Shown here: positions 59,714 to 64,000 of the stretch, piece by piece | Numbering within the stretch: the first letter of the stretch is position 1 | Layout of the letters: the number at the start of each line of letters is the position of its first letter | DNA from: Actinacidiphila glaucinigra | Lineage (GTDB): Bacteria > Actinomycetota > Actinomycetes > Streptomycetales > Streptomycetaceae | Reading direction: 5' to 3' | Assembly: GCF_900188405.1 (NCBI RefSeq) | Contig: NZ_FZOF01000022.1 | Span: 1 to 64,000 of the forward strand | Length of the DNA stretch: 64,000 nucleotides | Made by a program: the position numbers and the translations under genes | Notes under the pieces: model-generated | Seen by the model: the letters and a program-made list of their open reading frames with translations, nothing else | Database searches by the model: none | Told to the model about the DNA's origin: nothing

Positions 59714-59748
59714 TGCTGCTGCGGCGGTCGACGACCGCCGCAGCAGCA
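59714..59748 (-). terminator. 17-bp-arm palindrome after sbnA
   Basis: TGCTGCTGCGGCGGTCG and its exact complement flank a single A, 35 nt beyond the sbnA stop. It is a strong hairpin for ending the biosynthetic operon. Confidence 0.75.
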
Positions 59749-59782
59749 TGTGATCGACGGGGGCGGCGTCGCCGCCCGGCCG

Positions 59783-60883
59783 TCAGTGCAGTTGACCGTC
59801 GGGTGAGACCGACGGCGTCGTCGCCGGTTCGGCGGGGGCCGCCGAGGCCGCCGAGGACGCGGCGGCCCAGGCGGCCTCGGCCGCCGCCGCCCACGCGGGG
59901 TCGGCCCAGGACGTGTCGGCCCGTTCGTCCGGTTCGAGGACGTCCTCGCCGTACAGGTCCTGCAGCCAGTTGCTCTGGTAGATCGTGTCGAGGTAGCGCT
60001 CGCCGAGGTCCGGCGCGATCGCCACCGATGTGAGACCGGGCGCGCCGTTCTTCTCGAGCCAGCTCGTCGCGCCGCTGACCACGGTGCCCGTCGAGCCGCC
60101 GAACAGGAAGCCCCGACGGGCCAGCCGGTGGCAGGCGCGGATGGTGTCCGCCTCCTCGACCAGGACGACCTCGTCCACGAAGGACTCGTCGAGCAGCGGC
60201 GGATGGACGCTCATGCCCAGCCCCGGGATCATCCGGCGGCCGGGCGCCCCGCCGAACGTCACGGAGCCGACGCTGTCCACCGCGACGACCTTGACCGGCC
60301 GGGACCACTCGCGGAACCAGCGGGCGCAGCCCATCAGCGTCCCCGTGGTGCCGGCCCCGACGAACACGACGTCGACCTCGGGGAACTGCCGCGCGATCTC
60401 CGGCGCGGTCGTCCGGTAGTGCGCCCTCCAGTTGCCCGGGTTCGTGTACTGGCTGAGCCACACGTACCGGTCGTCCGAGGCGCACAGCGCGCGGACGAAG
60501 TCCAGCCGCGCGCCGAGGTAGCCGCCGTGGGCGTCCGGCCCGGAGATGATGTGCACCTGGCTGCCCAGGGCCTTCATCAGGAGCCTGGTCGACAGGTTGC
60601 ACCGTGCGTCGGTGACGCACAGGAACCGGTAGCCCTTGCTGGCGGCGATCATGCTCAGTGCCACGCCCAGATTGCCGGACGAGGACTCGACCAGGATCGA
60701 GTCCGGAGTCAGGATCCCCTCCCGCTCGGCGGTCTCCACCATCTCGGTCGCGGCTTTGAGCTTGATCGAACCGGCGAAGTTGAAGCCCTCGCACTTGAGG
60801 AAGAGCGACTGCCCGAAGATCGACTCGAGGTCGACGAAGAGCTGTTCCTCGTTGAAGGCCTGGGGAACGGATATGACTGTCAC
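59783..60883 (-). CDS. sbnA: SbnA-like PLP enzyme of 2,3-diaminopropionate biosynthesis
   Basis: A 366-residue cysteine-synthase-fold enzyme. SbnA joins O-phospho-L-serine and L-glutamate to give ACEGA, the precursor of L-2,3-diaminopropionate. The PLP lysine lies in GFNFAGSIKLKAA, the substrate loop is ESSSGNLGVALS, and the phosphate loop is GAGTTGTLMG. The GTG at 60883 has GAGGAGG 5 nt upstream and is preferred to a GTG at 60958. The C-terminal 40 residues are an Ala/Trp/Pro-rich extension not usual in the family. It is the last gene of the cluster and follows sbnB after a 226-nt gap. Confidence 0.9.
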   Translation of the reverse strand: MTVISVPQAFNEEQLFVDLESIFGQSLFLKCEGFNFAGSIKLKAATEMVETAEREGILTPDSILVESSSGNLGVALSMIAASKGYRFLCVTDARCNLSTRLLMKALGSQVHIISGPDAHGGYLGARLDFVRALCASDDRYVWLSQYTNPGNWRAHYRTTAPEIARQFPEVDVVFVGAGTTGTLMGCARWFREWSRPVKVVAVDSVGSVTFGGAPGRRMIPGLGMSVHPPLLDESFVDEVVLVEEADTIRACHRLARRGFLFGGSTGTVVSGATSWLEKNGAPGLTSVAIAPDLGERYLDTIYQSNWLQDLYGEDVLEPDERADTSWADPAWAAAAEAAWAAASSAASAAPAEPATTPSVSPDGQLH

Positions 60884-60935
60884 GATGGCCTCCTCATCTG
60901 CGGCGCCTGTCCCGTCCAGACGGGGGAGCAGCGCG

Positions 60936-61010
60936 TCAGCGGCCGCTGTGTCCTGCACTGATGAGCTTGCGTGGCTGGACCGTTGGTCTTTCCCGGAGGT
61001 ACCTCCGCAT
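60936..61010 (-). CDS. Candidate 24-aa leader peptide upstream of sbnA
   Basis: In the 226-nt sbnB-sbnA gap an ATG at 61010 is preceded by AAGGAG 4 nt upstream and opens a 24-codon frame ending at TGA 60936. The peptide is very basic (starting MRRYLRERPTVQ, ending SAGHSGR). The stop lies 52 nt before the sbnA start. It could be a leader peptide for attenuation, or a chance ORF. Confidence 0.35.
   Translation of the reverse strand: MRRYLRERPTVQPRKLISAGHSGR
60994..61007. promoter_or_regulatory. 14-bp perfect palindrome in the sbnB-sbnA gap
   Basis: CGGAGGTACCTCCG is a perfect palindrome, overlapping codons 2-6 of the candidate leader peptide. It could be a regulator site or an RNA hairpin affecting sbnA expression. 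Confidence 0.4.
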
Positions 61011-61109
61011 GCGGCTCCTTGTGGTCGGTCGCCGTGGTGCCCGCCCCGGCGTCGGGGGCCCGGGCCCAGGTACGGGGGCCCGGTGTCGTGGGGGCGGGGT
61101 CGCGGCCGT

Positions 61110-62180
61110 TCATCCGTACCGGCGCAGTTCGTGGAAGAAGTCGTCGACGACGTGCAGCTCGCCGGAACGCGCCACCTCGTCGTAGACGTACTTGCCGACC
61201 GCGAGGTCGAGGACTCCGAGGCCGAAGGGCGAGAACACCACGGGCCGGTCCTCGCGGAGTGCCACCCGGCCGGCGATCACGTCGTCCAGCGTGCCGGCCA
61301 GGAAGTCGCGGTTGCCGGTGTGCTGCTCCGCCAGGTGCGGCGACGTGTCCGCCTTCAGGCAGTGCTCGACGTCGTCGACCACGTTGGTCGAGCCGAGCAC
61401 GATCTCCGGCGTGAGGTCGCGCAGCGACATGTGCAGCACGAGCGGCTTGTGCCCGAACCAGGTCATGTCCCCCACGTGGGGCCGGCCCGCGACCGTGGCG
61501 AAGACCACCAGGTCGCTCTCCCGGATGATCTGCTCGGGGTTGTCGTACAGGGTGATGCGTCCCGGGGCGCCCGTCTGCTCGACGTAGCCGCGGAAGCCCT
61601 TCGCGCTCTCGTCCGACAGGTCGTACACGCCGACCTCGTCGAAGTGCCAGCCCGTCCCCACCAGATAGGTGTGGATGTAGCGGGCGATCAGCCCCGTCCC
61701 GAAGAACCCCACGCGCCGGGGGCGCCGGTCGGGGCGGCTCAGCCGGTCGGCGGCCAGGGCCGCCATCGCCGCCGTCCTGGTGGCGCTGATGATGGAGCTC
61801 TCCAGGCACGCGATCGGGTAGCCGGTGTCGTGATCGTTGAGGATCAGCACCGCCGAGGCGCGGGGGATCCCCGCCGCCACGTTCTCCGGGAAGCTGGAGA
61901 TCCACTTCAGGCCGTCCACCCGTACCTCGCCGCCGATCGAGGCCGGCAGGGCGATGATCCGGGCGGTGGGACGGTCGGGGAACCGCAGGAAGTACGACGG
62001 AGGGTTGACCGAGTCACCGGCGGAGTGCAGCCGGTAGGTGGTCTCCACCAACTCCGTGATCTGCTTCTCGCGCCCGTGCAGGGCACGCTGGACCTGGACA
62101 CCGGGCACCACCGCGAACGGCGGTACGGTGAGCGGCCCGGAGGGCGCGGAACCCTGGGCGGCGGAGCGGTTGCTGGTCAT
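61110..62180 (-). CDS. sbnB: SbnB-like dehydrogenase of 2,3-diaminopropionate biosynthesis
   Basis: A 356-residue member of the ornithine cyclodeaminase/mu-crystallin family. SbnB oxidatively hydrolyses ACEGA to L-2,3-diaminopropionate and 2-oxoglutarate with NAD. The N-terminal half has PPSYFLRFPDRPTARIIALPA and VDGLKWISSFPEN with the substrate-binding lysine. The Rossmann fold is VGFFGTGLIARYIHTYL. ESSIISATRTAAMAALA matches the conserved helix. The ATG overlaps the dioxygenase stop (ATGA). Confidence 0.93.
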   Translation of the reverse strand: MTSNRSAAQGSAPSGPLTVPPFAVVPGVQVQRALHGREKQITELVETTYRLHSAGDSVNPPSYFLRFPDRPTARIIALPASIGGEVRVDGLKWISSFPENVAAGIPRASAVLILNDHDTGYPIACLESSIISATRTAAMAALAADRLSRPDRRPRRVGFFGTGLIARYIHTYLVGTGWHFDEVGVYDLSDESAKGFRGYVEQTGAPGRITLYDNPEQIIRESDLVVFATVAGRPHVGDMTWFGHKPLVLHMSLRDLTPEIVLGSTNVVDDVEHCLKADTSPHLAEQHTGNRDFLAGTLDDVIAGRVALREDRPVVFSPFGLGVLDLAVGKYVYDEVARSGELHVVDDFFHELRRYG

Positions 62181-63211
62181 GCGGTCGTCACCTCGACGGT
62201 CGGGGAGCAGTCGGCCAGGCGCACCGCGTCGGCCATGCCGACCAGCACTTCACGGGAGCCCTCGTAGGCCTCGCGGCTGTGCGCGGTGCGGATGTTGTCG
62301 ACGAGCATCAGGTCGCCCGTCTGCCACGGCTCGCGGGCGGTGTTCGCCTCATAGACGGTGTTGAGCAGCTGGACGACGTCCGCGCCGATGGGGTCGCCGT
62401 CGCCGAAGCGGGTGTTGAACGGCAGGCCCTCGGCGCCGTACATGTCCACGAGGTACTCGTGCACCTCGGGGTCCATCGTCCATTCGTTGAGGAACGCGAT
62501 CTGGTTGAACCAGCAGCGCCGGCCCGTGACCGGGTGGCGGACGACGGCACTGCGCCGCTGGCGGGTGCGCAGGGCCCCGTCCGGCTGCCACTCGAAGGCG
62601 ATGGCGTTGGCGCGGCAGTAGTCCTCGACGGCGGAACGGTCGTCCGTGCCGAAGGCCTCGGCGACGGTCGCCCCGATCTCGTCGTTGTAGCTGCGGGTGA
62701 GCAGCCAGCCCTCGCGCTCGAAGCGCTGGACCAGCTCGGGCGGCAGTGCCTCGAGCACGGCCGGCGCGTCGGCCACGGCCGTGGCCCCGCCCTTCTCCGG
62801 CGCGGTCAGGCAGGCGAACATCATCATGCCGGGGAACTCGAGCCGGTAGCTCAGCTCGTGGTGCATGCACATCGGCTGGTTGGGCGGCCAGTTGGAGGAG
62901 GAGTACAGGCCCTCGGCGTAGGTCTGCCGGGACGCGAAGGCCTCCTTCTCGGCGGTCAGCCGGCCGGCCAGCCGCCGGACGACGCCTGCGGCCTTGTCCG
63001 CGTCGGTCAGGCCGAGGCCGCGGATCAGGACCGAGCCGTGCTCGGCGACGACCGCGCGCAGCGCGTCGCGGTATCCGTCGGCCCAGCCCGCCGGGTCCTC
63101 GACGGCCCCGGTGCGCAGGATCGGGGGTGAGCCGGGCCGCAGCTCGAGGTCGAGCAGGGACGGAGGGGAAGCTGAGGTCGACAACTGCGTCTCCTCTCGG
63201 TTCGCGTTCAT
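62177..63211 (-). CDS. TauD/TfdA-family Fe(II)/2-oxoglutarate-dependent dioxygenase
   Basis: A 344-residue non-heme iron oxygenase, close in pattern to SyrP- and clavaminate-synthase-like amino-acid hydroxylases. The iron-binding HxE motif appears as MHHELSYR and the distal histidine in NIRTAHSREAYEGSRE, where the arginine would bind 2-oxoglutarate. ADAPAVLEALPPE and CWFNQIAFLNEW are further family marks. The ATG overlaps the thioesterase stop (ATGA). It probably hydroxylates an amino acid or a carrier-bound residue of the peptide product. Confidence 0.92.
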   Translation of the reverse strand: MNANREETQLSTSASPPSLLDLELRPGSPPILRTGAVEDPAGWADGYRDALRAVVAEHGSVLIRGLGLTDADKAAGVVRRLAGRLTAEKEAFASRQTYAEGLYSSSNWPPNQPMCMHHELSYRLEFPGMMMFACLTAPEKGGATAVADAPAVLEALPPELVQRFEREGWLLTRSYNDEIGATVAEAFGTDDRSAVEDYCRANAIAFEWQPDGALRTRQRRSAVVRHPVTGRRCWFNQIAFLNEWTMDPEVHEYLVDMYGAEGLPFNTRFGDGDPIGADVVQLLNTVYEANTAREPWQTGDLMLVDNIRTAHSREAYEGSREVLVGMADAVRLADCSPTVEVTTA

Positions 63212-64000
63212 GGGGAGGCCAGGAGTTCGGCGGCGCGCAGGACCGCCTGCGCCGCCTCGTCCGGGCAGGTACGGGGGAAGTGGTGACCGCCGCGGGCGAG
63301 CTCGTACAGATCGACGTGCTCGGCCAGCAGCCGCCACTCGCGGTACCGGCGGGAGTGGTCCGCCGTGTACGGGTCGTCGGCGGCGACGACCACGGTGACC
63401 GGCGCGGACAGCCGCACCGGCGGTGCGGAGTCGAGGGCGTCGGCGAAGTATCGGTGGGCCGCCACGCAGTCGTGGCGGTAGGCGGCGGCCACGTGCGCGG
63501 CACGCGTCCGGTCCAGCTCGGCGAGCTGGCCGTAACCGCCGTCGCCGCTCAGCTCGGCGGCGATCTCGGCGTCGCCGCGGCCGGACAGCGCCTCTGCCGC
63601 GGCGCGCCGCCCGGCGGAGTCGCCGAGCAACTGCGCGCCGAGGAACACGCGCTGGACCTCCACGCCGCGTTCCTGCAGCCGCCGGGCGGTCTCCACCGCG
63701 AGGGCGGTGCCCGAGGAGTGGCCCCACAGCAGGATCCGGGACAGTCCGCGGCCGGCGATCTCCTCGACCACCGCGTCGGCCACCTGAGCCATCGGGGCGA
63801 ACGCCTCGTGGCGGGCGGCCGGGTCGTGGCCGGGCAGTTCGACGGCGTACACCGCGCAGCCCGCGGGCCGCAGTGCCGCGGCCAGCGGCCGGAAGTTCAC
63901 CGCGTTGCCGCCGGCGTACGGGAAGCACACCAGGGCGCCGTGCGGCTCGCCGTCCGGCTCCGACAGGGTCTGCAGCAGCCCGGGCCGGGCGGCCGTCCGG
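63208..64000 (-). CDS. Type II thioesterase or terminal thioesterase domain (5' end outside window)
   Basis: An alpha/beta hydrolase of the NRPS/PKS thioesterase class. It begins in view with LVCFPYAGGNAVNF, carries the nucleophile elbow WGHSSGTALA, and ends with the histidine in ELARGGHHFPR; an aspartate lies in VAADDPYTADH. The frame stays open to the right edge with no start codon in the last 23 codons, so either the start lies outside or this is the last domain of a larger synthetase. The stop overlaps the dioxygenase start (ATGA). Confidence 0.88.
   Translation of the reverse strand, partial: RTAARPGLLQTLSEPDGEPHGALVCFPYAGGNAVNFRPLAAALRPAGCAVYAVELPGHDPAARHEAFAPMAQVADAVVEEIAGRGLSRILLWGHSSGTALAVETARRLQERGVEVQRVFLGAQLLGDSAGRRAAAEALSGRGDAEIAAELSGDGGYGQLAELDRTRAAHVAAAYRHDCVAAHRYFADALDSAPPVRLSAPVTVVVAADDPYTADHSRRYREWRLLAEHVDLYELARGGHHFPRTCPDEAAQAVLRAAELLASP

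Noticed and set aside
1..64000. Mobile elements, phage genes, tRNA-linked integration sites or a toxin-antitoxin pair
   Set aside because: No transposase, integrase, recombinase, tRNA gene or paired terminal repeats were recognised on either strand.

Overview
The window is chromosomal DNA from a Streptomyces or very close relative. GC is very high, third codon positions are almost always G or C, GTG starts and GTGA/ATGA stop-start overlaps are common, and the families are typical of the genus: DUF397 with a Scr1-type XRE regulator and an RsbW-like ATPase, SSI protease inhibitor, CBM-bearing secreted hydrolases, DasR-like operators and a bldA-type TTA codon. I saw no tRNA or rRNA, IS element, integrase, CRISPR array or replication origin. 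Both edges cut genes: an ABC transporter ATPase on the left and a thioesterase, probably part of an NRPS locus, on the right.

Layout. 0-5.7 kb: acetyltransferases, two regulators (MmyB-like and XRE-cupin), an SDR and a Gfo/Idh oxidoreductase. 5.6-9.6 kb: a solitary gltD-like gene and a MarR-MFS operon whose MFS protein carries a C-terminal universal-stress domain. 9.6-13.2 kb: aceE and a GntR/FCD regulator, separated by a 17-bp palindrome and a perfect TGTGA-N6-TCACA Crp-type site. 13.2-25.3 kb: a decayed ORF, exonuclease III, an F420-type oxidoreductase and [2Fe-2S] protein pair, a 56-aa unknown small protein, a WhiJ/AbaA-like regulatory trio, formaldehyde dehydrogenase, LLM/DHFR/MFS genes and several small unknowns.

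25.3-40.5 kb, all on the minus strand: a complete group 1h (formerly group 5, high-affinity, oxygen-tolerant) [NiFe]-hydrogenase locus. The small and large subunits are followed by NifU-like, DUF5947-like, DUF6084-like and unknown proteins, the maturation protease and a one-helix peptide, then hypA-B-F-C-D-E. The stretch from the large subunit to the protease and from hypA to hypE is joined by overlaps or tiny gaps. hypX, which supplies CO for the active site under air, lies upstream on its own. HypB carries its histidine-rich nickel-binding tail at the C terminus.

40.6-59.6 kb: a secretion-rich district with GH18 chitinase, SSI, alginate-lyase-like protein, M4 metallopeptidase, CBM3/GH16-like protein, and a coupled PI-PLC/GH5 pair with a TTA codon at codon 5 of the GH5 gene. 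Promoters of the chitinase, lyase and GH16 genes share TTGAC -35 boxes and GGTCTA-type operators, and a DasR-like GntR/UTRA regulator is divergent from the last one. An 83-aa secreted protein built of five AWVGPG repeats ends this stretch. An ECF41-like sigma factor with SnoaL, YCII and membrane-protein neighbours lies inside it.

59.7-64 kb: the start of a biosynthetic cluster on the minus strand: thioesterase, Fe(II)/2-oxoglutarate dioxygenase, SbnB and SbnA. This predicts supply of L-2,3-diaminopropionate for a peptide product assembled mostly outside the window.
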